From Porphyra umbilicalis (lineage: Eukaryota; Rhodophyta; Bangiophyceae; Bangiales; Bangiaceae), in contig KV918815.1 of assembly GCA_002049455.2 (NCBI GenBank), forward strand, positions 247,220 through 311,219: a stretch of 64,000 nt of DNA, given 5' to 3'. Both the position numbers and the translations under genes were made by a program. The notes beneath the pieces were generated by a model that made no database searches, was not told the origin of the DNA, and saw nothing but the letters and a program-made list of their open reading frames with translations. Numbering within the stretch: position 1 is the stretch's first letter; every line of letters begins with the position of its first letter. Positions 48,188 to 58,191 of this stretch are shown in pieces.

Positions 48188-49879
48188 TTACTCGTTTCCC
48201 TGGGCGTGGCAGGCGCGGCCGTCCCCGTGACCCGCGCCGTCGGCGCCCGCGATCCACTCCTCGGAGGAACTCTCCCCCTTGTCGCCTGCTGCGTCCGGGT
48301 ACGCGCGGTCATTCGTTTCCACGGCTTGGACGAAAGCAGCCGTGCCAGGCGGGACGGTCCCATGGTTGGCGCCGGTCGGCGGTACCGGTGGAACCGGCGG
48401 TCCCGCGCCCAGGGGCAGGGGTGCCGGCGGCGCTGGTCCCCGCCCGTTGCGGTGTGCCGCGACTGCCTCGCGCAGCGCGCGCCCGCGGGCCCGCACCTCG
48501 AACGACTTGGCGGGGCACTCCCACACCCAGTGCCCCAGGTGGCCACAGAACGAGCAGGCCCCCCGCCGACGGGGCGGGGGCCCCGCCTCGGGTGCCCCGT
48601 TCCATCCGCCGCCACGCGGTGGAGGCGCCCCGCCGCGGGGAAACCGCGGGGGGCGATCCGAGTGCGGGAAGACGGTTCCCGCCCGTGGAGGCACCGGCGT
48701 GCCCGGCGCCAGGGTACCGCGCCCGCGCCCCGCCCCCGTTTGAACGGGGTACAACTCCGGGCGCCCGCCCCACGCGGGCTGCTGTTGCCAGCCCGACGCG
48801 TGCGGCAGACTGTCCACCGGCAATACCGGGACGTCGCCCGGGGACCCGTACTCAACGGGCGTCCCCGACGCGACCAACACCGCGGCCCACTCGGCCCGCT
48901 CCGCCTCGGTACCGTAGTCCGTGACGGACAGTGCAGCCGCGGCCGAGGCGGCTCCCACCGGGAGGGAGACGGATGCCGCCGGCCGGGTCCGACGGGGCTC
49001 CCGTTCTTCGCCGCCGACCGACCGGGAGGTGCTCCCCTTGGGCTTTGCTTGGAGCTTAACCCCCCGGGCCTCCCGGGTGGCTGCTCCCGTCTTGGCAAGA
49101 AACTTGCGCAGCTTGGGGAATGTCCGGCCCTGGGTGTTGAAGTTTCGCCCCAGGGCCCGGACTTCCCGTCCAACGCCCTTGAGTAGGATACTCTTCAGCT
49201 CGGCCTCTTGTAGGACCCAGCCCAAGGCACGGTTAGCATCGAGGATGCGGTTCGCAAACTCGTGCTCGTCTTCCCAATTCTCTTGGGATGCTTGCATGAG
49301 GGACTGGAGGTGGTCCACCAGATCTTCCCCGTCGAGGTACTCGTTGAGCAGGTCGTGGACCGCGCGTTTGTACGTGAGCTGCCGCGAGGCGTGGGTGTCC
49401 TTGGCGCGCTGGAGCACGCCGAGCACCTCGCTCGTAACGAAGTACTGCAGCAGTGTGACTGCCGTACCCTCGTTCAGCCCGCTGCCGTCGCATACCGTCT
49501 GGAAGTTCCCAAGGAACGCCACCAACCCCAACGGGGTGTCGCCCGCAAACTGCCGCGAGGTGTGCATCAAGGCCTTGACGTCCGCGCGGATGCCACGGAT
49601 GGAATTGCCTCGCGGGACGTGTAGGCGGCCCCCTCGCTGTGCGAGCCGGTACCGTTCCGGCGACAGGAGCCCCTTGAAGCGGGGGTCGACCACCGTGTCC
49701 TCCCGCTGCTCCCGCCGGAAGGCGCGCAGCGCCTCTTGCACTAGGGCCCGGTGTGGCCGCTTGTCGGCCGCCCGTGCCCGCCGTCGGCGGCGTGTTGCCC
49801 CGGGGTCACTGCCGGTGGCGGAGGACGAGGTCGAGCCGTCGCTGCTGTCCGTCGACTCCGCCCCATGTTGGAACGTCAT
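48188..49879 (-). CDS. gag, family B
   Basis: Start taken at MTFQHGAESTDSSDG (ATG at 49879; the frame could extend to 49918). 563 residues: Ser/Asp-rich N-terminus, basic stretch, capsid-like core (GDTPLGLVAFLGNFQTVCDG, LLQYFVTSEVLGVLQRAKD, NEYLDGEDLVDHLQSLMQ, ELKSILLKGVGREV), Pro/Gly/Arg linker, and an intact CCHC zinc knuckle CSFCGHLGHWVWEC at about 48513-48554. It assembles the particle and binds RNA. The stop is TAA. The frame is open throughout, unlike pol. Confidence 0.8.
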   Translation of the reverse strand: MTFQHGAESTDSSDGSTSSSATGSDPGATRRRRRARAADKRPHRALVQEALRAFRREQREDTVVDPRFKGLLSPERYRLAQRGGRLHVPRGNSIRGIRADVKALMHTSRQFAGDTPLGLVAFLGNFQTVCDGSGLNEGTAVTLLQYFVTSEVLGVLQRAKDTHASRQLTYKRAVHDLLNEYLDGEDLVDHLQSLMQASQENWEDEHEFANRILDANRALGWVLQEAELKSILLKGVGREVRALGRNFNTQGRTFPKLRKFLAKTGAATREARGVKLQAKPKGSTSRSVGGEEREPRRTRPAASVSLPVGAASAAAALSVTDYGTEAERAEWAAVLVASGTPVEYGSPGDVPVLPVDSLPHASGWQQQPAWGGRPELYPVQTGAGRGRGTLAPGTPVPPRAGTVFPHSDRPPRFPRGGAPPPRGGGWNGAPEAGPPPRRRGACSFCGHLGHWVWECPAKSFEVRARGRALREAVAAHRNGRGPAPPAPLPLGAGPPVPPVPPTGANHGTVPPGTAAFVQAVETNDRAYPDAAGDKGESSSEEWIAGADGAGHGDGRACHAQGNE

Positions 49880-49919
49880 GCTCAACGCCGCTGTAAGCCC
49901 TCCTGCTCTAAAAAGCAAA

Positions 49920-50412
49920 ATTTAAGAAACCAGGTATTGACAGGGTTCGAACCCCCGACTCCCGGACGCGACCCGAAGGTCACGCCTAATGAGAGTGGGT
50001 GCCTTACTTCCCACTAGGCTACCCATGCGACTTTCTCGCGGTTTGGTGACCGCTGGTGCATTCGACATTTGTACCCGTGCGATTTTGAGTGAAATTTTTG
50101 CGATTTCACATTTTTTGTTCTTGCGCTTCTGATGCTTTGATTTGCGTGGGCTTTGCTTTGATCCCTGATGCTTTGATTTGGTGAGCGTTTTGATTTAGAG
50201 TGTGGGCGGGCGCGTGCGCGGGCGAGCTGCTTGGGCTGCGTGGTGGGCTTGAGTGCTTCGACTTGGACTACTTGAGGAGTGCCCTTGATGGGAAGAGGGG
50301 CGCTTTGGAGAGACAACCAACAAAGCACGTTCGCACACATACACACAAGCTCAAGCCACTCAACCACTTCACCGTGGTCCCCCATCCCCTATCCCCACTG
50401 CGTTTCAACACC
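49920..50412 (-). mobile_element. tRNA-related SINE-like insertion in family B
   Basis: About 490 bp between the upstream ORF and gag, on the minus strand. Its first 280 bp (50412-50130) match the repeat in the arms of palindrome 1. Its last part (50028-49933) is tRNA-like with A- and B-box motifs. It ends in TTAAATTTTGCTTTTT, with a T run usable as a Pol III terminator. Boundaries are approximate and no target duplication was identified. Confidence 0.5.
49933..50028 (-). tRNA. tRNA-like sequence (pseudo-tRNA or SINE head)
   Basis: On the minus strand: an A-box-like TAGCCTAGTGGG with a perfect 4-bp D stem (GCCT/AGGC), then a T arm with GGGTTCGAACCC (49943-49954) and a 5-bp stem. The acceptor ends pair at only 5 of 7 positions (one a wobble), and the middle has no good anticodon stem but a 7-bp UUCG-capped stem (CGTGACC/GGTCGCG). 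It is therefore not a canonical tRNA gene. Confidence 0.45.
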
Positions 50413-51455
50413 CCACTGGCGGCGGATGACGAGCTCGACGGACTCTCGTCACTCTCGGTCGACGAGGGGGGCCCCGACGATGGGGGTGACGGCGCCCGTC
50501 GGGCGTGGCGACGCCGTCGGTGGCCCTTAGAGGGAACCGCCTTCAGGTGTCGACGCTCGGCGCCCCTCCCGGATCGCGGCCGCGCAGGGCGTGCGGCCGG
50601 CAAGGCAGTCACCGTCAAGGCGGACCCCTTCCGGGTAGCGCCCCCCGTCCGGGGGCGCTCCCCGGACGTGCCTGACGCGGGTTCCGGGGGTGCCGGTCCA
50701 CCCGCGCTCGCGGTCCCAGGGGAAGGGCCCTGGGCCGCCGCCAGGGCCAGGGCCACGGCCGCGCCTGGCCCCGGGACCGGGGTCCCGTCCGATGCCGCGG
50801 TCGACGCCTCCTCCGCGGCGTCGCGGAACACCTGAGCCAAGTGGCGCAGGTGCCCGGGGTCGGCCGCCGCCCGAGGTGGTCCTGGAGCCGCGGCTCCGCC
50901 GACCCCCTGCAGGCTGGGCCCCGACCCGCCCGCCCCGGACGGCGCGTCCAGGGACCAGTGGTCCCGGGTAGTCCTCTGCCACCGGGCCCGGGCCACCTCT
51001 TCCGGGGTGACCCCGAATGCTCGCTGTAATTCCCGGCGCTGCCGCTCGTCCTCCTCCAGCGACAGCACGTCCATTGGTCGACGCGGCCCCCGGCCTGCGG
51101 GGGTCCCGCCAACTAAGATTCCCGATGAACTGCCCACCCCGTCCACGCGGGGAGGGCCAAAGGGCGGCGCCCCTTCCAGGCGCTGCCCGTCCAGGGGGGA
51201 AGGGTGAACCCCCGCACCCCCTGCCTGGGGCTCCATCAGCGTGGACTTCCGTCCCGCGCCGGGAGGAGGACGAGCCCCGGTGGTCGGCGTGTGGCCGGGG
51301 TCCTCGGGCGGGGAGTTCGACTCACCCGCCACCGTACCGCCGCCGCCAACCGGGACCGCCCTTCCACCCCCAACAGGGGCCACGGCGCCCAAGGCCGGTG
51401 TTGCCCCGGGGTCTCCCGCCGGTGGCGCGTCCGTCACCCGGCTAGTGCCAGGCAT
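50413..51455 (-). CDS. upstream ORF of family B (before gag)
   Basis: ATG at 51455 (MPGTSRVTDAPPAGDPG), about 185 bp after the primer site. About 347 codons before the inserted repeat. Gly/Pro/Ala-rich, with one structured-looking segment (MDVLSLEEDERQRRELQRAF, then VTPEEVARARWQRTTRDHW) and an Arg-rich then Ser-rich end. It may be the original N-terminus of gag, separated by the insertion, or a separate ORF. The frame differs from gag, so it was not simply continuous at present. Confidence 0.5.
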
Positions 51456-51639
51456 CTAAAACGGAGGAGCGCCCCCGTCAAGCGGGGAAGATGAGGAAGA
51501 TCCGCGAGCCATGGAAGCGGGGCCCGCGTTTCGATCGGATGTCCTCCGTCACCGCACCGCAATACAACCAACGAGGGTCCCCCGACTCTTGGTACCGAAA
51601 GAGGTGTCGATCCGCGACACGCACGGTGTGCGTACCGCG

Positions 51640-51658
51640 GGTCTCACCCGGAGCGCCA
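51640..51658 (-). promoter_or_regulatory. primer binding site, family B
   Basis: On the minus strand TGGCGCTCCGGGTGAGACC starts two bases (TT) after the 5' LTR end, the same spacing as in family A. It would pair with a tRNA ending GGTCTCACCCGGAGCGCCA. Confidence 0.65.
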
Positions 51659-51660
51659 AA

Positions 51661-52307
51661 TGTAATACCACAATCTAGGGGGTTACCTCAGAAGGAGGGA
51701 AGTAACGGCCGTCTTAGCCGCTCGCGCGACACCCGCTATGGCACTCGAGGTCCGGGAAGTGGGGCCGATCGAAACGCCAAGACATCAAGACACGGTTTAC
51801 TTGCCGGCGACGACGGTGTCTCCCACCGTCGTCGCCCTTCGTCCTAAAAGGGCGGAAACCGTCGCCCGGGCCCAATTTCCCCCAATGGGAATTGACCCGG
51901 GCCGTCACCAACCAATGCAGATAATTCCCTCCATGCATGTCAAGTCCCCCGAGGCGATCATTACAGACGAGGGGGAGAAACCGTCCCGCGCGCAACGCGC
52001 TGCACCCGCCGCGTGGCGCCCGGTCGGCCGTCGCCTGCCGCGCCCTCTCGGGCGCGCCAGCGCCCTCTCGGGCGCGCCAATCCGGCCTCCCGCGGGGCCC
52101 GCGTGCCGGGCGTGGCGGATCGGGTACGCTCCCCGGGTGGCCCGAGCCGGTCAGCGGGGCCGCCCCCTCGCCCCGCCCCCCGCGTCGCCGCCCCGTCAGC
52201 CACCACCGCCGCTGGCGTCGCCACCTCACGTCGGGGACCGCGTCCCCCGTCGTCGCCGACGTCCCCGCGGTGGCCCCCTGGCGCATAGGGGGCCCCGTAG
52301 TACTACA
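51661..52307 (-). repeat. family B 5' LTR
   Basis: 647 bp, same length as 41033-41679, with about seven single-base differences clustered in its first 230 bp on the plus strand. Confidence 0.85.
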
Positions 52308-54080
52308 GTATCGTCCCCCGTCGTTGGCGACGCTTTCTCTGTCGATCACGGCAGTATCTTGGTGCAGGAGGTCGGCAACTGCACTTTGGACATCAAGAAT
52401 GCGCGGCAGCGCGGTGAGATGTCATCCGGCGAGCTTCTGAACGTGGTCATCCACGTGAGGGCTTCGCTGCTCCAGCTGTATCCCATTTTTTCCATGCAAT
52501 ACCGCTTTCTGGCAGAGAAATACACAAACCCCACGTTGTCGGCTAACTTCCATAACCTAATGCTCGCATCTGATGACAGCGGGATCGTCTACTCACCGAT
52601 GACCACCTTTTTTTAGTCGTCGCGGCTGACGCACCGCATGCACACCATCTCTCGGGAGCAGGCGCAGCTCGTGAATTGAGGTGCGCTGCCGCCCGAAGCA
52701 GGACTCCCTATCGACAACCTCCTTGGGTCCCGCAGGTATCGCTTCCAGCACCTGCCGACTGAAAGACAGTCTCCTCATCAAAGAGTGTATAGGCGCTGCC
52801 GGTGCCCCCGACACCTGGGTCACCAGCGAATGCTCCGCCAATGGACGCGACGCAGGCTGGGGAGGCGTCACTCACAGCCGGAGTGGCGGCGACGGCGGCG
52901 TCTGCGGCGAGGGTCTCGACTGTAAGTGTGCCGTAGGCGGGGTAAACCGCCACGGCGACAGCGCAAGCGGTGGCAGTTGCGGCGGCGAAGGAAGCGACGG
53001 AGGCTTCGGCGCCGCCTCAACCCCAGCGGCCTCGGTGTGAAACGCGCCGACGGTGCGCGGCCGCTCCTACTTCTCACTGGCAGCTGCAGTGGGGCTGTTC
53101 TCATTACCTGCCGTAGGGCGGCCCACAACGTGTTCAAGCCACCAATGCTCCCAACCTCAGAGGTCGGATCGTCGAGATGCCGCCCGGCAGCTGGCAGCCA
53201 AAGCGGCCCGAACGCCTTCCCACGCGCACACAGAGCCCGTTTGGGCCTCGCTGCGGCATTGGGTGGTTTTCAGCGCCTTTCTATGTGTCCTCCGGTAGCT
53301 CAGGTATGTCTCTAGCATCTCCTTGTCCCACTCCTCCTGTACCCGCTGTTGCCCCTCCTACCGGCGGGCACACGCGGAACGCAAGCTCGAGCCCTCTTCG
53401 GCAAACTCGTGGGTCGCAAACGTCCTCGACTACGAGCTGTCAGCAAACGAGGTGGCGGCCGATGCCGACGTGGCTCACACGTTTGTGGTACACCATCCCA
53501 AGGGTCGCCTTCCGGCGGATGGCTCCGCAAAAAAGACCGCTCAATTCACGACCGTACCATCATGTACTGCAGGCGGCAACGCTACGAGACGCAGTGCTAG
53601 CTGGGCGATAACCTCATTAGCTGGGACATGATCGAGGCCTTCTTTGACATTACCGTGTTGCCCGCGAACAAGCACCGGCTTGCATTCCACGTGAGTGCCC
53701 GCGTCTTTGCTCCCTCGGTGCTGCCGCTCGGTATGAAGTTGTCTCTCTGTGTCTTGTTCAAGGTGCCTCAGCCAGTGGTCAGGATAATGTGGCGCCAGTG
53801 TATGATCATTCAGGCCACCAAGGACGAATTCAGTAGGCGGCCCTCGGGGACGTCGCCGTCAAAAACTGACGCCGCTACGGCGACGCGCCTCCAGGTCGAG
53901 ACACTCTGCGCCAACCTTGGTCTGACGGAGCCCCCGACAAAGGACGCTGTCATTGTCATGCGGATTCATCCGGCACTGCCGCTCGTGTGTCCACAGCCAC
54001 GTCGACGCTTGCTGCGAACATTCATAGGGAACCTGCCAAACACGCCGTCCGTAACTGCTCTGCCGCAGCACTTTTGAAGG
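52308..54080 (+). pseudogene. decayed unknown coding region
   Basis: The plus-strand frame leaving the LTR to 52616 reads as plausible protein (SVDHGSILVQEVGNCTLDIK, then LLNVVIHVRASLLQLYPIFS, ending in a stop after TTFF). A Gly/Ala-rich low-complexity part follows (52860-53040), then fragments at 53323-53631 and 53628-54077 (MIEAFFDITVLPANKHRLAF, FAPSVLPLGMKLSLCVLFK) in different frames. It looks like a gene broken by stops and frameshifts, perhaps related to the decayed gene at 503-1714, whose end has a similar FFD...LAPVVTLGVTVK pattern. Family unknown. Confidence 0.35.
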
Positions 54081-54223
54081 CGTTGGATGGTCAGCTCAAG
54101 AGCCAACGCCGACGGCAGCACCACGAGCGGTAAAGGGCTGACGGACCCCGCGACAAGTGTGGCCGCCAGCGCCGACAGGCACGTTCATTGCAATACAGTT
54201 GCTTCCTCGTCAACTTCCAACCG

Positions 54224-54293
54224 AGAAGTCTTCCTCCTCAATTCACGCTGCATCCAACGATGGATGCAGCGTGAATTGAGGAGAAAGACTTCT
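54224..54293. repeat. 33-bp near-perfect inverted repeat (hairpin)
   Basis: Arms 54224-54256 and 54261-54293 are complementary with one mismatch, separated by a 4-base loop (ACGA); another 4 bp (AACC/GGTT) pair beyond one bulged base. Located about 50 bp upstream of the probable TATA box of the ABC transporter gene. Confidence 0.85.
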
Positions 54294-54344
54294 GGTTCTT
54301 AAACAGCATTGAAGCGGCTTGCGACTCCCAAGTAGTTGCAAGGG

Positions 54345-54350
54345 TATAAG
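54345..54350 (+). promoter_or_regulatory. probable TATA box of ABC transporter gene
   Basis: TATAAG in AGGGTATAAGTATCCC, about 370 bp before the chosen ATG. A long leader containing an upstream ATG at about 54491 in another frame would follow, so the placement is tentative. Confidence 0.35.
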
Positions 54351-54716
54351 TATCCCCCAACTCGTACAGAATTGAGACGCCACTGCGGCACGGCCGGGTG
54401 GAACGTCGCCGCGGCCGCGCATCTCCGCTGCAAACGACCATCTCGACGGGGCCGGCCGCCACCCATTCCACCGCGGCCCTGCCGCTGTCGATGACCGTTG
54501 CGTGCGACCCTGGCCGCGGCATCCGCCACCACCTTCGAGACGGCTCGACCCCCCCTCCCCAGTCCTCACTGCCTGCCCTTTGGCGCCCTTTCTACTGCCA
54601 CCGCCGTCGACTGCCCCCACTGTCGGTGTCACCGCCGCCGTGCGACCGCTCCTTGTGCCCTTTTCTCCCTGTCGGTGCGGCGGTCCACGTCTGGGGGCTC
54701 GCTCGCGGTCGTGGCC

Positions 54717-57068
54717 ATGGCGGTGCGACCCCCACAATGGGGCCCGCCCGGGGTCGGTGCGTGGGCATTCGCCGCTCCGGCGGGGCCTGGCCTGGCGCGG
54801 TGCCAGGCGGGCGTCGGCGTGCGGTCCTCCGCCTTTCTGGGTCTGGCCACGCGCCGCCCCGCCCGTGTGGCCGTCGTTGCAGCCGGCCGCCTCGCCACGC
54901 CTAGCCGGCGGCGGCGGGTGCGGCCGCTGAAGGCAACTGCAGCGGGGGTGCCTGCCCCCCCCGCCGGCGGCGGCGGCGCCCTTCCCCCCCCCCCCACGCT
55001 GTCGGCGTCGGCGGCTGGCACCAAGTCCCTCCAAGAGGTGCGCGCCCTCGGCGCCAAGGCCTCGGAAGACGAGGTGTCCCGCCTGACCGCGTCGCGTGCG
55101 CGGGGCACGCTCGGTGCGCTCCTCTCCTACTTGCGGTCTGTGGCGACGGAGGAGCCGGGCGTGCTCGTCCGCCTCCTCGCGGCGATCACGTGTATGATTA
55201 TTTCCAAGCTGCTCGGCATCTCTGTGACGCTGCTCTACCGGCGCGCCGTCGACGCGGTGGCACTGGCGTCGGCAACAACGACGGCGGCGGGGGTGGCGGC
55301 CGCCGCCTCCCGGTCTGCGGTGCAAATCCTGCTCGCGCACGGCGTCGTTCGGGTGGTCGTGTCGATCGCCCACGAGCTCCGCAACGCGGTGTTTGCGCGG
55401 TCGGGCCAGCGCCTCGGGCGGCGGGTGACGCGGGCGACGTTTGGGCACCTCCACACGCTCGAGTCGGCCTTCCACACCGCCTCGCGGACGGGGCAGCTGA
55501 CGCGGATTGTCGACCGGGGCACGCGGGCGGTGAATATCATCTTTCGGGCGGCGCTCTTCTCGTTTGTGCCCTCCATCTTTGAGCTGACGCTCGTGTGTGG
55601 GTTGCTCGCCCGCCGCTTCACGTGGCCGTTTGCGGCAGTGACGCTCGCGACGTTTATCGTCTTCCTCTCCTTCACGCTCATCCAAAACAACAAGATGGCG
55701 GCGACACGCACGCGCATGAATGCCGTTGACAATGAGGCTTCGGCCAAGCTCGTCGACTCCCTCACCAACTACGAGACGGTCAAGACGTTTGACAATGCGG
55801 GCTTTGAGTTGGAGCGCTACGACGCGTGCCTCGCCGCCCACGAGATTGCCGCCGTCAAGAGCGAGTGGGAGTTTGCGGTGCTCAACGCCGGGCAGGCGGT
55901 TATCTTTACTGCGGGTCTGACGGGGGTGCTGCTGCTCGCCGTGCAAGGCATTGCGGCGGGCGTCATGAGTGTTGGCGATTTGGTCATGGCCGCCGCGCTG
56001 CTGCAGCAGCTGTGGGTGCCGCTCGGCTTCCTCGGATGGCAGTACCGGGAGTTGAAGCAGAGCTTGATCGACATGCAGAACCTGTTTGACGTGCTCGCCC
56101 GCCCGGCGCGGGTGCGGGACGTACCGAGCGCAGCACGTCTGGCCGTTAGCGGCGGGGAGGTGGTGTTTGAGAATGTGTCGTTTTCGTACGGCGCGACGGA
56201 GCCGCTCGTGCCGACGGCCGAGGCCGAAGCGGCGACTGCGGCCGGCAATGGAGCGGCCAAGAGTGGGAATGGGGACGTTACCTCCCGGGGCGCAATGGAC
56301 AAGGACGCCCGCACCGCCCCCGTTGTCCACAAGGTATCTTTCCGCGTGCCTGCGGGCAAGACGCTGGCCATTGTCGGCTCGTCTGGCTCGGGCAAGTCCA
56401 CCACCCTCCGCCTGCTCTACCGGCTGTACGATTTGACGGGTGGCCGGATTCTCATTGACGGACAGGACATTAGCAAGGTCACCCAAGCGTCGCTGCGGGA
56501 GGCCATTGGCATTGTTTCCCAAGACACCGTACTCTTCAACGAGTCGCTTTACTACAACATTGCGTACGGACGACCGGGCGCGTCGCCGGCCGAGGTGGAA
56601 GCCGCCGCCCGTGCCGCGCAGGTGCATGACACGATCATGGCCATGCCCGACGGCTACGACACGCTCGTCGGGGAGCGGGGCGCCAAACTCTCGGGCGGCG
56701 AGCGCCAGCGCGTGGCCATTGCGCGGTGCATCCTCAAACGGGCCGCCATCCTGACGCTCGACGAGGCGTCGGCGGCGCTCGACACGGCGACCGAGCAAAA
56801 GGTGACCGCCGCGTTGACCGCCCTCGGCACAGACCGCACATGCCTCATTGTCGCGCACAGGCTCTCCACGGTTGTCGACGCGGACGAGATCCTCGTCATG
56901 CGGAATGGGGAGGTCGTCGAGCGGGGCACCCACGCGGACCTGCTCGTACGCGTGCCGACGAGCGAGTACAAACTGATGTGGGCGCGGCAGCTGGCGGAGA
57001 AGACCAAGGGCGCACCGTCAACGCCGGCTGAAGGCGACGAGTGGGGGATGGAGGCAAGAAGAGCGTGA
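54717..57068 (+). CDS. ATM1/ABCB7-type half ABC transporter
   Basis: 783 aa from the first in-frame ATG (GCCATGG). Residues 1-85 are Ala/Arg/Pro-rich with Ser and few acids, like an organelle targeting leader (WAFAAPAGPG, SSAFLG, RRRRVRPLKA). A six-helix transporter domain spans about 150-430, including VDSLTNYETVKTFDNAGFEL, diagnostic of the ATM/ABCB7 group. The nucleotide-binding domain has Walker A GSSGSGKST (about 554), Q-loop VSQDTVLFNESLYYNIAYG, signature LSGGERQR (about 658), Walker B ILTLDEAS (about 680) and IVAHRLS. About 40 extra residues (EAEAATAAGNGAAKSGNG) sit before Walker A. Such transporters export glutathione-based compounds for cytosolic Fe-S assembly. Organelle uncertain. 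No intron needed. Confidence 0.9.
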   Translation: MAVRPPQWGPPGVGAWAFAAPAGPGLARCQAGVGVRSSAFLGLATRRPARVAVVAAGRLATPSRRRRVRPLKATAAGVPAPPAGGGGALPPPPTLSASAAGTKSLQEVRALGAKASEDEVSRLTASRARGTLGALLSYLRSVATEEPGVLVRLLAAITCMIISKLLGISVTLLYRRAVDAVALASATTTAAGVAAAASRSAVQILLAHGVVRVVVSIAHELRNAVFARSGQRLGRRVTRATFGHLHTLESAFHTASRTGQLTRIVDRGTRAVNIIFRAALFSFVPSIFELTLVCGLLARRFTWPFAAVTLATFIVFLSFTLIQNNKMAATRTRMNAVDNEASAKLVDSLTNYETVKTFDNAGFELERYDACLAAHEIAAVKSEWEFAVLNAGQAVIFTAGLTGVLLLAVQGIAAGVMSVGDLVMAAALLQQLWVPLGFLGWQYRELKQSLIDMQNLFDVLARPARVRDVPSAARLAVSGGEVVFENVSFSYGATEPLVPTAEAEAATAAGNGAAKSGNGDVTSRGAMDKDARTAPVVHKVSFRVPAGKTLAIVGSSGSGKSTTLRLLYRLYDLTGGRILIDGQDISKVTQASLREAIGIVSQDTVLFNESLYYNIAYGRPGASPAEVEAAARAAQVHDTIMAMPDGYDTLVGERGAKLSGGERQRVAIARCILKRAAILTLDEASAALDTATEQKVTAALTALGTDRTCLIVAHRLSTVVDADEILVMRNGEVVERGTHADLLVRVPTSEYKLMWARQLAEKTKGAPSTPAEGDEWGMEARRA

Positions 57069-57611
57069 GCAGTGGGTGTCGCCCGACATATACATTGATG
57101 GGGTGAGGGCTGGGGGTGTTGTGCATGCGCACCGTGAGTGTCTGGCGGGCTGTTGGCCAGCCATGCCCCGGTGCTATCTTGCTTCCTTACTGATGAGAAA
57201 CCCTTGTTCACACCAACGGACCATCCTGGGTGACCGCTGGACACGACAAGAGGTCGAGTAATATGCTCGCGTGCGCCAACCCCAGCTTGACCGCCTCGCT
57301 CTCGATGCGCACCGCTGTTGAGAGGCAAGCGGGCCACCCCGTCGCGCTGACGGCACATTATCGCCCCACATCTCGACCGTCAAGCATCTCCATCCCGACT
57401 GGGTGGCCGCCACCACGGCCACCCCGAGCAGCGACGCACAGTGACAGAATTCCCCACATACTCCGCACTTCCAACGTCCAGTCCGCTTCCGCGCTTTTTG
57501 TGTAGTACCGGCAGCCCAGGCCACCACGATAACGAATACGGCGCCCATGACATCCACCAGCCTCGACGTCAGAAGCCCCCCCCCCTACCCCCCGTCCACA
57601 GCGGCAGCAGC
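57069..57611. other. intergenic between convergent genes
   Basis: Contains the 3' regions of the ABC transporter (+) and the small membrane protein (-). No AATAAA seen near 57068. Short frames only. Confidence 0.4.
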
Positions 57612-57851
57612 TCAGGAATCGTCCTTCCCGTTGGCGTCGTCCCCCCCTTTCCCCCCCCGCCCACCCCGCGGCGCCTTGGGCCGCTTCACCGCCGGCCCCG
57701 GCAGCGCCACATCCCGCGGGCGGCGCCCCCCAATGGGGGGCGGCTCGACGGCGCCAAAGCCGCGGGCCATCGTCGCGAGGCCAGCCACCGCTAGCGCTGC
57801 AAAGGCCGTGCCAAACGCAATGTCCACGGGCGTACCGACCGGGGCGGGCAT
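57612..57851 (-). CDS. possible small single-pass membrane protein
   Basis: ATG at 57851 in the context CCATCATGCCC; 79 aa. Residues about 9-30 are hydrophobic (IAFGTAFAALAVAGLATMAR), followed by a Pro/Gly/Arg/Lys tail ending GGKGGDDANGKDDS. The open frame extends upstream to 58181, but that part lacks protein-like character. Size and layout recall small organellar membrane subunits; no family recognised. Confidence 0.4.
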   Translation of the reverse strand: MPAPVGTPVDIAFGTAFAALAVAGLATMARGFGAVEPPPIGGRRPRDVALPGPAVKRPKAPRGGRGGKGGDDANGKDDS

Positions 57852-58191
57852 GATGGTGGGCGTGGGTAGCAAGTGGGTGGCGACAGGGCAGAGGGGACGG
57901 GGGATGGCGTGTGAAAAGTGGAGAGCGAGGATGGGCGGCTGGCGGGGGGTGTGCGGCGAAAGTGGGCAACAACGGAAGCAAGTGAGTGCAGGCTGGGCGG
58001 AGCACGGGCAGCCGGGCTTGTCCAGACACTCGGCGGGGGGGTAACGGTGGGCGGCCGCCAAAGGGCGCACGTGCGAAGGGCGTAGCACAGCAGCCCTGTG
58101 TAACACCGTGGTGACACCAGCGCTGTGCTGCTGCACAGCTGGAGGAGCGCAATCGCCTTTTTGCAGGTGCGGAACACGCACCGTCGATTTA

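Larger units (their letters stand above)
41033..52307 (-). mobile_element. Ty3/gypsy retrotransposon family B with antisense ORF
   Basis: 11.3 kb, transcribed on the minus strand: 5' LTR 51661-52307, primer site 51658-51640, upstream ORF, inserted tRNA-related repeat, gag, protease, RT-RNase H, partial integrase with chromodomain-like tail, plus-strand antisense ORF, purine tract, 3' LTR 41033-41679. The LTRs differ at about 7 of 647 sites, so the insertion is fairly young. Flanking pentamers (ACATC left, GTATC right) do not match, so no clear target duplication. Confidence 0.85.

Noticed and set aside
49933-50028. Functional tRNA gene
   Set aside because: A- and B-boxes and the D and T stems are present, but the acceptor stem is mismatched and no anticodon stem-loop can be placed. 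Kept only as tRNA-like.
54243-56933. 896-codon open frame on the minus strand opposite the ABC transporter
   Set aside because: Arg/Gly/His-rich with no domain. It is the antisense shadow of a GC-rich gene whose plus frame has every ABC motif.
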